Positions 27,250 through 34,715 are shown, numbered from the stretch's first letter. The stretch: DNA of 64,000 bases from Hydrogenophaga sp. (GCF_011772445.1 NZ_WVZN01000003.1:124001-188000), one strand, 5' to 3'. Numbers and translations: made by a program. Notes: generated by a model from the sequence alone, not told the origin.

Positions 27250-27319
27250 ATGCCCGAGTTTGCGATAGGTGTTTGCGTTTCATGCCCGGAATTTGCATGA
27301 TCGAGAAAGAAACTTTCTC
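27250..27319. promoter_or_regulatory. Putative Lrp-type operator region
   Basis: Between the divergent oxidoreductase and Lrp genes. A perfect inverted repeat GAGAAAG (27303-27309) - AAA - CTTTCTC (27313-27319) lies 14 bp before the Lrp ATG, and upstream are imperfect direct copies ATGCCCGAGTTTGC (27250-27263) and ATGCCCGGAATTTGC (27282-27296), with a third TTTGC at 27272. The AT-rich palindrome suits Lrp/AsnC binding. Inferred. Confidence 0.5.
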
Positions 27320-27332
27320 TCTTTCGCCCATC

Positions 27333-27836
27333 ATGGAAACATTGGACAAGTTTGACCTCGCCATCCTGCAAGAACTGCAAGCCGATGGTCGCCTCACCAA
27401 CGCCGAACTCGCGCAGCGCGTGGGCCTGTCGCCCGCGCCGTGCTGGCGGCGGGTGCGCTCGCTGGAGGAACGCGGCTTCATCCAGGGCTACCGCGCCGTG
27501 CTCGACCGCGACAAGCTGGGCCTGGGGGTGCTGGCCTTCGTGCGCCTGGACGCCGACCGCAACAACGGCGACGTCACCCGCCAACTCGAGCAGGCCATCC
27601 GCGCCATCCCCGAGGTGGTGGCCTGCCACTACATCAGCGGCTCGGGCACCTTCGAGCTGCAGGTGGTGAGCCGAGACCTGCACCACTTCAGCGCCTTCGC
27701 GCGCGAGGTGCTGCTCAACCTGCCCAACGTGAAGGACCTGCACACCAGCTTTTCATTGGGCGAAGTCAAGGCCGGCGGAGCGATACCTTTGACTCACCTT
27801 GCGGAAAACCAAGGTAGTCACTCGGCAAAGCGATAA
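27333..27836 (+). CDS. Lrp/AsnC family transcriptional regulator
   Basis: 167 residues: N-terminal helix-turn-helix (DKFDLAILQELQADGRLTNAELAQRVG then SPAPCWRRVRSLE) and a C-terminal RAM/AsnC ligand domain (VLAFVRLDADRNN ... VVACHYISGSGTFELQVVSRDL). The ATG at 27333 gives the family N-terminus METLDKFDL; an ATG at 27297 would add 12 residues and would place the palindrome inside the gene. Divergent from the indolepyruvate oxidoreductase, whose expression it most likely controls in response to an aromatic or branched amino acid. Confidence 0.93.
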   Translation: METLDKFDLAILQELQADGRLTNAELAQRVGLSPAPCWRRVRSLEERGFIQGYRAVLDRDKLGLGVLAFVRLDADRNNGDVTRQLEQAIRAIPEVVACHYISGSGTFELQVVSRDLHHFSAFAREVLLNLPNVKDLHTSFSLGEVKAGGAIPLTHLAENQGSHSAKR

Positions 27837-28030
27837 CGAACTTGAGGGCGTCGTCCACCATTTGGTGAAAAGTTTCGACCGCTGGCTCAGAAACTTCCCT
27901 TAAGTAGTTGAAAAACAGGCAATTTCCGCCCCGCGGCGATTGTGAGCACCCGTAACGGTCTTCAGAATCGCGCCACCTTTCCCCCAAGGTGCCGCAACAA
28001 AAGTGTTCACCAACCTTTGAGGATCTCGAC
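27837..28030 (+). promoter_or_regulatory. Leader/promoter region of the surface-fibre cluster
   Basis: 194 bp, AT-richer than its neighbours. Contains the dyad CACCA-TT-TGGTG (27856-27867), a hairpin CACCTT (27974-27979) / AAGGTG (27986-27991) and the ribosome site GAGG at 28019-28022. TTGAAA near 27908 could be a -35 but no convincing -10 follows at the right distance. This is the only sizeable gap before the six-gene cluster, so its promoter must be here. Confidence 0.45.
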
Positions 28031-28612
28031 GTGAAACGCAACCTCCTTCTGAAAACCGCCCTGGCGCTGGCCATCGCGTCCCCCCTGATGGCCTCGGCCG
28101 AATCCGAACTCGTCCTCGGTGGCGGCTCCGCCGCGGCCCGCCTCGACCTGAACGTGGTCATCCCGGGCCTGCTGTACCTGGGTGTGGGCTCCGGCACAGA
28201 GGCGATCGCCAACGGCGGCAACAGGGAAACCATCGTCTTCGACTACACGACCAACCCCGAACAGGTGGGCATCACGAACAGCCCCGCTGCGGAAATCAAC
28301 ACGTCGATGGCCACCGCTGGCAGCACCCTGCCGGTGCGCGTGTTCAGCAACCTCGGCCAGGTGGTCATCACCGCCACCAACCCGGCCAACCTGGTCAGTG
28401 GCAGCGACACGATTCCCTTCACCGAGATGTCGGTGGTCTCGGACAACACCAACCTGCCGGCGCCCGGCTTCGGCGGCGGCACCAGCCAGCCCGTCCTGGC
28501 CGGCCGCGTGACCGACCACACCGCCAACTGGACTTACCGCTACGCCAACTCCACGAAACCGGCCGCCGGCTCTTACATGGGCACAGTGACCTACACCGCC
28601 TCCCTGCTCTGA
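28031..28612 (+). CDS. Secreted fibre-subunit-like protein 1
   Basis: 193 residues from a GTG start at 28031, chosen because GAGG lies 8 nt upstream and a clean signal peptide follows (KRNLLLKTALALAIASPLMASA, cleavage near 22-23; split here only by the start). Mature protein is Gly/Thr/Ser/Val-rich and beta-predicted, with no Cys. It begins AARLDLNVVIPGLLYLGVG and ends in the block WTYRYANSTKPAAGSY then TVTYTASLL. The block GDTIPFTEMS and the YRYANS...GxYxxxVTYT ending recur in the product of 28725, so the two are paralogues. Presumed major subunit of an exported fibre because it is first in the cluster and followed by hairpins. Not a match to spore coat U, FimA or EcpA that I can recognise. 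Confidence 0.75.
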   Translation: MKRNLLLKTALALAIASPLMASAESELVLGGGSAAARLDLNVVIPGLLYLGVGSGTEAIANGGNRETIVFDYTTNPEQVGITNSPAAEINTSMATAGSTLPVRVFSNLGQVVITATNPANLVSGSDTIPFTEMSVVSDNTNLPAPGFGGGTSQPVLAGRVTDHTANWTYRYANSTKPAAGSYMGTVTYTASLL

Positions 28613-28699
28613 TCGCGACGCCGCGATCGCCCCTGGCAGGCGGGGCCGACGCCCGCCCGCCGTCCCACGAAGGGTCTGCCACCGCCCGCTGCCCTTCGT
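28611..28699 (+). promoter_or_regulatory. Two hairpins after the first subunit gene
   Basis: GATCGCG (28611-28617) / CGCGATC (28622-28628) with loop ACGC begins inside the stop codon; ACGAAGGG (28667-28674) / CCCTTCGT (28692-28699) follows. Neither has a T-tract. Position between a first subunit gene and the rest of the operon suggests partial termination or message protection that would favour the first subunit. Confidence 0.45.
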
Positions 28700-28724
28700 C
28701 CCTTCTCTCAGCGCCTTGTCGATC

Positions 28725-29354
28725 ATGTTTCGCCGGCTGCTTCCGCCCCGATCGATCGCCGCCTTGATGCTCATCGCGGCGGGCTCCCCTGCCGCCTTCG
28801 GCTGGTCGCTCTCCATCAACCAGGCCAGCCGCCGGGTCTACCTGCACGTGGGCAATGGCGCGCCCGCCGGCAACCACAGCGCCACCAGCGGGCCCATCAA
28901 CGTCGTCCGGGTGACTGTGCCCGCCAACCAGGTGGGCAATGGCGTGCCCCAGGCCATGACGAGCAACAGCACGCAGTCCACCAGCCTGCAGGGCGACAAC
29001 TACCTGACCTGTCCCACGCCCTCGAGCCAATTGCTCATCGGGGCCTCTTACCAGCGCAACAACAACGGCGCGCCGGCCAGCGCCACGCTGCGCGTCAGCT
29101 CGCCGCCCTCGCTCGTCAACGCCACGGGCGACACCATCCCCATCTCCGAAATCAGCTGGACGGTGGCGGCCCCCGGCAGCGGCCTGCCCAACATCATCCC
29201 GGCCGGCACCTTCAACGGCGGCTCGCAGTTCCTGGCCACCATTCCGGCCAACACCTACATCGAGAACTGCCACAGCTTCCGCTACGCCAACAGCGCGGTG
29301 CGCGGGGCCGGCACGTACACCGCGCGCGTCACCTACACCGTCACCAGCCCATGA
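28725..29354 (+). CDS. Secreted fibre-subunit-like protein 2
   Basis: 209 residues with a signal peptide (SIAALMLIAAGSPAAFG, cleavage near residue 25). Mature region contains TGDTIPISEISW, about 30 residues later a Gly-rich loop, and the ending FRYANSAVRGAGTYTARVTYT, which mirrors protein 1. Unlike protein 1 it has two Cys (in YLTCPTPSSQ and IENCHSFRYAN) that could form a disulfide. Likely a minor or tip subunit. The ATG at 28725 is preferred over an in-frame TTG at 28716; no strong ribosome site is seen. Its stop overlaps the next start (ATGA). Confidence 0.72.
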   Translation: MFRRLLPPRSIAALMLIAAGSPAAFGWSLSINQASRRVYLHVGNGAPAGNHSATSGPINVVRVTVPANQVGNGVPQAMTSNSTQSTSLQGDNYLTCPTPSSQLLIGASYQRNNNGAPASATLRVSSPPSLVNATGDTIPISEISWTVAAPGSGLPNIIPAGTFNGGSQFLATIPANTYIENCHSFRYANSAVRGAGTYTARVTYTVTSP

Positions 29355-29809
29355 GACGCGCCGCCTGCCTCCTGGCCGCGCTGGCGGCCTTCGCCACCGA
29401 CGCGGCCCGGGCCGAGACGCACCGGCTCGACGACGCGCTCACCCACACCGTGCCGCCCAACGTGCAAATGCAGTGGCGCCCCCTGCAGGCCGGCGCCGAC
29501 GGCTCGGGCGCGGTCGAGGCCTGGGTGCAGGTCAACGTGCGCCTCGACACCCGCGCCTTCGTGCAGCGCAGCGGGCGCGTGTACCTGGCGCTGGAGCGCG
29601 ACCAAGCCTCGCCCGTGGAAGCGGTGTGGTCCTCCCAAGGCCGCCTGCAGGCGGGCCGCGTGGTCAGCGGCGAGCGCACGCTGGTGTTCGCGGGCGTCAT
29701 CCCGGGCGCCACGCTGGACGACCAGCTGAACATGCGCCTGCGCGCGCAGGCCGACTGGCCAAGCACCCAACGCCGACTGAACTTCCACTTCGAATTCGAT
29801 GCCGACTGA
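29351..29809 (+). CDS. Small secreted protein of the fibre cluster
   Basis: 152 residues: signal peptide (CLLAALAAFATDAARA, cleavage near 21) and a beta-rich domain with WVQVNVRLDTRAFVQRSGRV and ending in STQRRLNFHFEFDAD. No Cys in the mature part and no enzyme motif. Overlaps the previous gene by 4 nt and the next by 11 nt, so it is certainly co-translated with the subunit and chaperone genes. Could be a minor subunit or an adaptor; I do not recognise the family. Confidence 0.7.
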   Translation: MRRAACLLAALAAFATDAARAETHRLDDALTHTVPPNVQMQWRPLQAGADGSGAVEAWVQVNVRLDTRAFVQRSGRVYLALERDQASPVEAVWSSQGRLQAGRVVSGERTLVFAGVIPGATLDDQLNMRLRAQADWPSTQRRLNFHFEFDAD

Positions 29810-30608
29810 ACCACTCCGACGCCTCGGCGTCCTCGCCACCACGCTGTGGGCCCTGGCCTTCGGCGTCACCGTTCCCGCGGCGCACGCCCAGGGCTTCGCG
29901 GCCTACATCACGCCGCCGCGATTCGAGCTGCGCGTGCAGCCCGGGAAGACCCTGCGCCAGGTGTTCGAGCTGCAGCAGACGGGCAACGCGCGCGGCCAGT
30001 ACCGCGTCTACACCAACGACTGGGTCTTCCAACCCGACCAGACGGTGGAATTCGCTGACGCGCTGGCGCCCGACAGCTGCCGGCCCTGGGTGGCCATCGA
30101 ACGCCGCGAATTCACGGTGGAGCCGGGCGCCCGCTACCGCTACCGCTTCGAGATCACGACCCCGGCCGACACCCCGCCGCGCGAATGCCGCTTCGCGATC
30201 ATGGTGGAAGGGCGCGACGCCACCGTCGGCGGCAACGTCCAGGCCGCGGGCCGCATCGGCGTCATCGTCTACGCGGCCGTGGGCGACGCCGCGCCGCGCC
30301 TGGAACTGGCCGACACCCGCGTGGAGACCTTGAACGGCCAGGCAACGCCCGTGCTGCTGGTGCGCAACACCGGCAACGCCCATGGCCGGCTCGAAGGCTT
30401 CGTGTCGGGCACGGACGACGCCGGGCAGCGCATCGAGTTCGGTCCGGCCGACCTGCCCATCCTGCCCGGCGAGACGCGACGCGTGCCGCTGGTGGCCCTG
30501 GGCGAGGGCAAACAGGCCGCGCCCACGGTGCGTTTTCCGGTGCGCATCCAGGGCAAGCTCGAGTGGGGCCGCACCACGCTGGCGCTGGACGCGCGCTTCG
30601 CCCCATGA
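29799..30608 (+). CDS. Periplasmic pilus-type chaperone
   Basis: 269 residues: signal peptide ending AAHAQG, then an Ig-like domain beginning AAYITPPRFELRVQPGKTL with the alternating-hydrophobic strand pattern of PapD-like chaperones (VFELQQTGNARGQYRVYTND, TVEPGARYRYRFEIT) and a second beta domain from about residue 165 (RLELADTRVETLNGQATPV). Chaperones of this kind complete the fold of fibre subunits by donating a strand. It lacks the strict PapD signature, so it belongs to a divergent group. Gene overlaps on both sides (11 and 4 nt) tie it to the subunits and to the outer-membrane protein. Confidence 0.72.
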   Translation: MPTEPLRRLGVLATTLWALAFGVTVPAAHAQGFAAYITPPRFELRVQPGKTLRQVFELQQTGNARGQYRVYTNDWVFQPDQTVEFADALAPDSCRPWVAIERREFTVEPGARYRYRFEITTPADTPPRECRFAIMVEGRDATVGGNVQAAGRIGVIVYAAVGDAAPRLELADTRVETLNGQATPVLLVRNTGNAHGRLEGFVSGTDDAGQRIEFGPADLPILPGETRRVPLVALGEGKQAAPTVRFPVRIQGKLEWGRTTLALDARFAP

Positions 30609-32590
30609 CCTTCGCGGGGGTGCGCCCGCGGCGCCACCGCCTGCTGTCGGCGCTTCTTCTGGCCTGGCAGGGGCTGACGCTGGCGCAGGCATCCGCACAA
30701 ACGCCGGCATCCGCGCCGGCATCCGCGCCGTCGCCCGCGCCCTACGCCGACCGGGAGATCGAAGGATTGGCGCCCGATGAACCCGACGACGGCGCGCCGG
30801 TCGACTACGACGCCAGCGGCTGGCCGCGCTACTTGCGCCTGGAGGCCCGGCTCGCCAGCGACCCTTTCGATCGGCAAGGCGGCAGCCACCTGGGCTACGG
30901 CGGCTACGGCCTGCTGGAAACACCCAACCACGGGGCGCTGTCCTTCGACGGCCAGTACAGCCCGCGCAGCGGCAGCGGCACGTTCACCCTGCGCCAGCGC
31001 GGTGTGCCGCTGGGCGGCGGCTGGGTGGGCAACCACGAACTGGGCCTCATCAACTCGCTGGCGCCCGGCCTCACCCGGTTGCCTTCGCGCGTGTACGTGC
31101 CTTCCAGCTACCTGCGCGGCCTCAGCGGCGAATGGGAGCGGCCCGAGGCCGGCTGGCAATGGCAACTCAGCAGCGGGCAGCCGGGCCGCCTGAGCATCCT
31201 GCCCGACACGCGCTTCATCACCACGCCGGGGCGGCGGCACACGCTGGGCGCGCAATGGCGCCCCAGCAGCACCGACGGCTGGGGCGTGGCCCTGCAGCAC
31301 GAGCGGGCCGAGGGCGTGCGCCCCTTCGGCCTGCCCGACAGCGCGCCCCTGCTGGACGCCGATGCCACGCGCCTGGCGCTGCGCCACGAGGAGGGCAGCG
31401 TGCGCTGGCAGGCGCAGTGGCTCAGCGACCGCTCCAGCGCGAACGCCGGCTCCCGCCGGGGCGCCTGGGCCGACGTGGAGTGGGACAGCGACAGCGGCGC
31501 CTGGTCGCACGGCCTGGGCGCCTACCGGCTCGACACCGACCTGAGCTGGGCCGGCCAGCCCATGGCCAGCGACCTCGAAGGCCTGTACCTGCGCACGCGC
31601 TACCTGCAGCGGCGCTGGTCGGCCGACGGCGCGGTCGACTGGCTGCGCAGCATCAGCCGCCGCGACAGCCGCGGCTTCTACGGCACCGGCAGCCTGCGCT
31701 GGCGCGTGGGCCGCGAAAGCCAGGCGAGCGTGGGTCTGGCCGTGCGCGATCTCGACGGGCGCGACTGGAGCGCCTACGGCGACTGGCGCTGGGTCAACGG
31801 CCTCGGCGCCAGCGGCCTGCGCCTGGAAACGGAAGGTGGCGACAACCGGCCCCGCCTGACGCGCCTGGTGCACGACCAGGAATGGCCCGTGAGCGCGGGC
31901 TGGGCCCTGTCCACCAGCCTGGGCATCGCTCGCCAGGCCGACGCTGCCGGTGGCCGAGAGGCCGGCAGCCAGTGGACGGCCGCGCTCAATGCCAGCGTGC
32001 CCTTGGGCCAGCGCGCGGGCCTGCGCGGCAGCCTCAGCACCGAACAGGGCCCGGGCAGCGCCCAACGCAGCGCCATCAACCTCAACGCCAACTGGCGCCT
32101 GAACAACCGCTGGACGCTGGAGGGCAGCTGGGTCTGGAACCGCGGCCAGTTGCCGGTGGTGGCCTCGCTCGACCCACTGGCGCCACCCGTGGTCGTCGAC
32201 CAGACGCTCTCCGGCCGGTCCTTCTACCTGAAGCTGCGTTACGACTTCCAGGCCGGCAACCGCGAGTTCCCTCTGGGCGGCCAGGCCGGGCAGGGGGGTG
32301 GGCGGCTCGAGGGCGTGGTGTTCTTCGATGGCAACCGCAACGGCGTGCAGGAAGCCAATGAACTCGGCGTGCCCAACGCCACGGTCTTCCTGGACAACCG
32401 CTACGCCATCCGCACCGACAGCCAGGGGCGCTTCGAATTCCCGCTGGTCGCCAGCGGCACGCGCACGGTGACGCTGCGCGCCGACAGCCTGCCGCTGCCC
32501 TGGAACGTCGTCGGCGATGGCGCGCTGTCCACCGAGGTGCAGTTGCGCCAAACCACGCGGCTGAGCCTGCCGGTGCAGCGCGCCGAATAA
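30605..32590 (+). CDS. Outer-membrane usher-like protein with C-terminal SdrD-B domain
   Basis: 661 residues. Signal peptide ends near ASAQT; a short ASAP-repeat linker follows (in-frame 12-bp repeats). Residues about 60-560 are a long series of amphipathic beta strands with Gly/Trp/Arg turns (for example LSFDGQYSPRSGSGTFTLRQ, SAINLNANWRLNNRWTLEGS), as in a transmembrane barrel. Residues about 565-655 form an SdrD-B/carboxypeptidase-regulatory-like domain: GVVFFDGNRNGVQEANELGV is a typical calcium-binding loop. It occupies the place of an usher next to a chaperone but is shorter than FimD-type ushers, and no plug domain is obvious. Probably the export pore or anchor for the fibre subunits. 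Confidence 0.75.
   Translation: MTFAGVRPRRHRLLSALLLAWQGLTLAQASAQTPASAPASAPSPAPYADREIEGLAPDEPDDGAPVDYDASGWPRYLRLEARLASDPFDRQGGSHLGYGGYGLLETPNHGALSFDGQYSPRSGSGTFTLRQRGVPLGGGWVGNHELGLINSLAPGLTRLPSRVYVPSSYLRGLSGEWERPEAGWQWQLSSGQPGRLSILPDTRFITTPGRRHTLGAQWRPSSTDGWGVALQHERAEGVRPFGLPDSAPLLDADATRLALRHEEGSVRWQAQWLSDRSSANAGSRRGAWADVEWDSDSGAWSHGLGAYRLDTDLSWAGQPMASDLEGLYLRTRYLQRRWSADGAVDWLRSISRRDSRGFYGTGSLRWRVGRESQASVGLAVRDLDGRDWSAYGDWRWVNGLGASGLRLETEGGDNRPRLTRLVHDQEWPVSAGWALSTSLGIARQADAAGGREAGSQWTAALNASVPLGQRAGLRGSLSTEQGPGSAQRSAINLNANWRLNNRWTLEGSWVWNRGQLPVVASLDPLAPPVVVDQTLSGRSFYLKLRYDFQAGNREFPLGGQAGQGGGRLEGVVFFDGNRNGVQEANELGVPNATVFLDNRYAIRTDSQGRFEFPLVASGTRTVTLRADSLPLPWNVVGDGALSTEVQLRQTTRLSLPVQRAE
30703..30726 (+). 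repeat. In-frame 12-bp tandem repeat
   Basis: Two perfect copies of GCCGGCATCCGC (30703-30714, 30715-30726) with a degenerate third, encoding a Pro-Ala-Ser-Ala linker after the signal peptide. Copy-number change would alter linker length without shifting the frame. Confidence 0.6.
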
Positions 32591-32660
32591 CCGCGCAGCG
32601 TACGCCGCCGCCGGTCGCGCGCGGCGCCAAGCCCACGTCAGCCCCGCGGATTCGCTTCAA

Positions 32661-32689
32661 GCCGCCGGCCAAAAGGCCGATAAGGCGGC
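32661..32689 (+). promoter_or_regulatory. Bulged hairpin directly before the last fibre-cluster gene
   Basis: GCCGCC (32661-32666) and GGCC (32667-32670) pair with GGCC (32675-32678) and GGCGGC (32684-32689) around an AAAA loop, with GATAA bulged. It ends one base before the ATG at 32690 and includes the only AAGG that could serve as a ribosome site, so translation may be limited by folding. Inferred. Confidence 0.4.
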
Positions 32690-33160
32690 ATGTGCCCGAT
32701 CGCCGTCCGTGTCGCCTGTGTCCTGCTCCTGCTGGCCGCTCCCCTGAGCGCCCGGCCCGAGGCGCGCCTGGCCACGGGCGCCAATGCCTCGGCCAGCGCC
32801 TCCGTGAACTTCCGCATCGTGATCCCGCCGATGAACCGCGTGCTGGACAACCGCCACCCGGCCAGCCTGTGGGCGGCGGGCGGCGCCCCAGAGGCCGAGC
32901 AGGAACTGGTGGTGCTGACGACCCTGCCGCAGGGTTTTTGCGCCCGGCTCCGGCTGACCTCGACCGAGGTGCGCTACTGGACGCTTCGCAGCCGAGCGCC
33001 GGGTGTGAGCGTGCAGCGCACGGGTGAGGGTTATCGCGTCTGTGCGCCGCGCCACGGCCGGCACACACTCAGCCTGCACCACGAATTCGCGCTGCGCGAC
33101 TCCGCCGACGCCCGAGCCCCCCTGCCCTGGCCCGTGCAGACCGAGCTCAGCGCGCTCTGA
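32690..33160 (+). CDS. Secreted subunit-like protein 3 of the fibre cluster
   Basis: 156 residues: signal peptide (RVACVLLLLAAPLSARPEA, cleavage near 19-21) then NASASASVNFRIVIPPMNRVLDN, which resembles the mature start of protein 1 (AAARLDLNVVIPGLLYL). The remainder is beta-rich with two Cys (GFCARLRL and RVCAPRHG). It lacks the YRYANS/VTYT ending of proteins 1 and 2, so it is either a truncated relative or a cap/minor subunit. 99 bp separate it from the usher-like gene. The 261 bp after it (33161-33421) hold no gene I can support, only GC-rich inverted stretches and an AT-rich patch near 33355-33390. Confidence 0.68.
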   Translation: MCPIAVRVACVLLLLAAPLSARPEARLATGANASASASVNFRIVIPPMNRVLDNRHPASLWAAGGAPEAEQELVVLTTLPQGFCARLRLTSTEVRYWTLRSRAPGVSVQRTGEGYRVCAPRHGRHTLSLHHEFALRDSADARAPLPWPVQTELSAL

Positions 33161-33421
33161 GCACCGAGCTGGGGCGCGGCGCCGGGCCCGGCGGCAGCGG
33201 CAGACAAGCGGGCCACGGCGGCTTCCGACCCCGCGGCCAGCCGCCAATCCCCGCCGCGGCGACCGTTCGGCACCCACTTCGTGGCCGATCGTCCACGAAA
33301 CGCCGTGTCGGGATGTAAGGCCGCGCCAGCGCTTGCTGACCGCCGCGCGCGACTGTTTTGCTGCACTGCGCCATTTTGTTCTGCACTTATCCCCGCGGCC
33401 GTCCTGGCGGGCGGCCGCCGT

Positions 33422-34411
33422 TCACCGCCACGGGCGGGGCCGTGCCGTCCAGACGAAGGCCTGGCGGCTCATGACGCCAGGGTTGGTGCGCCGCGCGAAG
33501 ACCTGCAACAGCTCGGGCACCTGGGCGAAGCTCTGGGGCCGCAGACCTTGCCCGGCAATGTCGCGCAAAACGCGCTGGACACGCTTCAGCCAGGGAACGT
33601 CGGCGGGCAGCGCGTGCGCCACCACGCGCGGGTGCCGTGCCAGCCAGGCCTGCACCTCGGGATGGCGGTGCGTGGCAACGCCTTCCACGATCAGGTGCAG
33701 CCGCACGGGCTCGGGCGTCTGACGCTCGATCAGGCGCAGAAACCTGAGCCAGGCCTTGTGCCGATCCGGCTCGCGCGACGCCCGGGGCATGGCCCGCTCC
33801 AAGGTACCGAGCGCGGCGGCCAGCCGTGCCGCGCCGATGCCGTCGTGGACCGCTGCGCCCGCGCGTGCCGGCCGGATCCCCTGACAGCCCAGCACCAGCG
33901 CGCGCTCGGGCGGGCTCATGTAGAGCCCCAGCACATCGACCCGATGGCCCTCGAAGCGCAGCAGCTCGCGCGAGGCCGCGAAACCACCCTGCGCGTGCGG
34001 CTGGATGCCGTTGCGCTGCCACACCCGTCGCACGGTCGTGGCGCTGAGCCCCAGGTGCGCGGCCAGGCTGCGCGTGCTCCAGTTGCCGCCCTCGGCCGGC
34101 TGCTCGTCCAGCGTCGTGCGCAGGATGTACCACTCGTGCGCGGCGGTCACGCTCGGCGCGCGCCCGGAACGCGAGGCGTCCTGCTTCAGCGCCTGCACGC
34201 CCCCTTCCAGAAAGCGCCTGCGCCACAGCGCCACCTGGCGCCGGTCGAGCTTCACCTCCTCGGCAATGTCCTTGTTCTGCCAGCCTTGCGCCGCCAGCAG
34301 GATGACGCTGGCGCGTTGCTGCACGCGGGCCTCCACCCGCCGCCCCTTGGCCAGCGCGCGCAGCTCGCGCTCGGTCTGCGCGTCTGTCTCGATCGGTTCG
34401 GCCACCCGCAT
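33422..34411 (-). CDS. IS630-like transposase relative lacking the catalytic triad
   Basis: 329 residues, homologous along its length to IS630-family transposases: N-terminal helix-turn-helix (GWQNKDIAEEVKLDRRQVALW), second DNA-binding part (WSTRSLAAHLGLSATTVRRVW) and the catalytic-domain landmarks VLGLYMSPPERALVL, WLRFLRLIERQTP, ATHRHPEVQAWLARHPR and a final AFVWTA. The three acidic residues expected at the active site are changed: Gln177 where CxDEK is usual, Glu243 where IVDNYATH is usual, Gln279 where WLNxVERFF is usual; about 18 residues after the first site are missing. ATG 34411 has a strong AGGAGG at 34426-34421. Intact frame, own ribosome site and loss of catalysis suggest a DNA-binding protein rather than an active element. 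No terminal inverted repeats were found around it. Confidence 0.8.
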   Translation of the reverse strand: MRVAEPIETDAQTERELRALAKGRRVEARVQQRASVILLAAQGWQNKDIAEEVKLDRRQVALWRRRFLEGGVQALKQDASRSGRAPSVTAAHEWYILRTTLDEQPAEGGNWSTRSLAAHLGLSATTVRRVWQRNGIQPHAQGGFAASRELLRFEGHRVDVLGLYMSPPERALVLGCQGIRPARAGAAVHDGIGAARLAAALGTLERAMPRASREPDRHKAWLRFLRLIERQTPEPVRLHLIVEGVATHRHPEVQAWLARHPRVVAHALPADVPWLKRVQRVLRDIAGQGLRPQSFAQVPELLQVFARRTNPGVMSRQAFVWTARPRPWR

Positions 34412-34592
34412 CGCTTGCACCTCCTGTAGGACCGGAATCGGGCGATTTTATAAGTTCATTCAATTAAGGCGCACCCACGCCGCCTCGCGCCGGCCTCCTT
34501 GCCAGGCGCGCGCCCGTCGTGTGCATCGCGTGGCTTAACTCAAGCTTCGTTACATGTGGCCCCGGCCCGCATGCCAAGAATGAAATCACCAG

Positions 34593-34611
34593 CGCGGGCT
34601 GCATGCCCGCG
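34593..34611 (+). promoter_or_regulatory. Leader hairpin 1 of the exopolysaccharide operon
   Basis: CGCGGGC (34593-34599), loop TGCAT, GCCCGCG (34605-34611): perfect 7-bp stem, about 145 bp before the first gene. No T-tract. Might be an operator or RNA structure. Confidence 0.4.
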
Positions 34612-34684
34612 TTGCCGTTTCCGTCTCCAACAAACGCCGGGAGTACATGTATGTCGTGCATCAGCCGTCAGACAGCCGCGCGCG

Positions 34685-34715
34685 CCATGCGGGTGCAAAC
34701 CATGCACCCGCATGG
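34685..34715 (+). promoter_or_regulatory. Leader hairpin 2: perfect 13-bp inverted repeat
   Basis: CCATGCGGGTGCA (34685-34697), loop AACCA, TGCACCCGCATGG (34703-34715). It ends 41 bp before the ATG of the first exopolysaccharide gene. No T-tract, so not a simple terminator. As DNA it is an ideal dimer-binding site; as RNA a very stable hairpin that could pause transcription or recruit a protein. Confidence 0.6.

Noticed and set aside
23503-27300. 1265-codon open frame antisense to the indolepyruvate oxidoreductase gene
   Set aside because: Low-complexity composition (Val-His-Ala-rich), no motifs, and complete overlap with a gene carrying all family motifs.
27989-28030. Upstream GTG start for the first fibre subunit gene
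   Set aside because: It would bury the signal peptide behind 14 polar residues, while GAGG fits the GTG at 28031.
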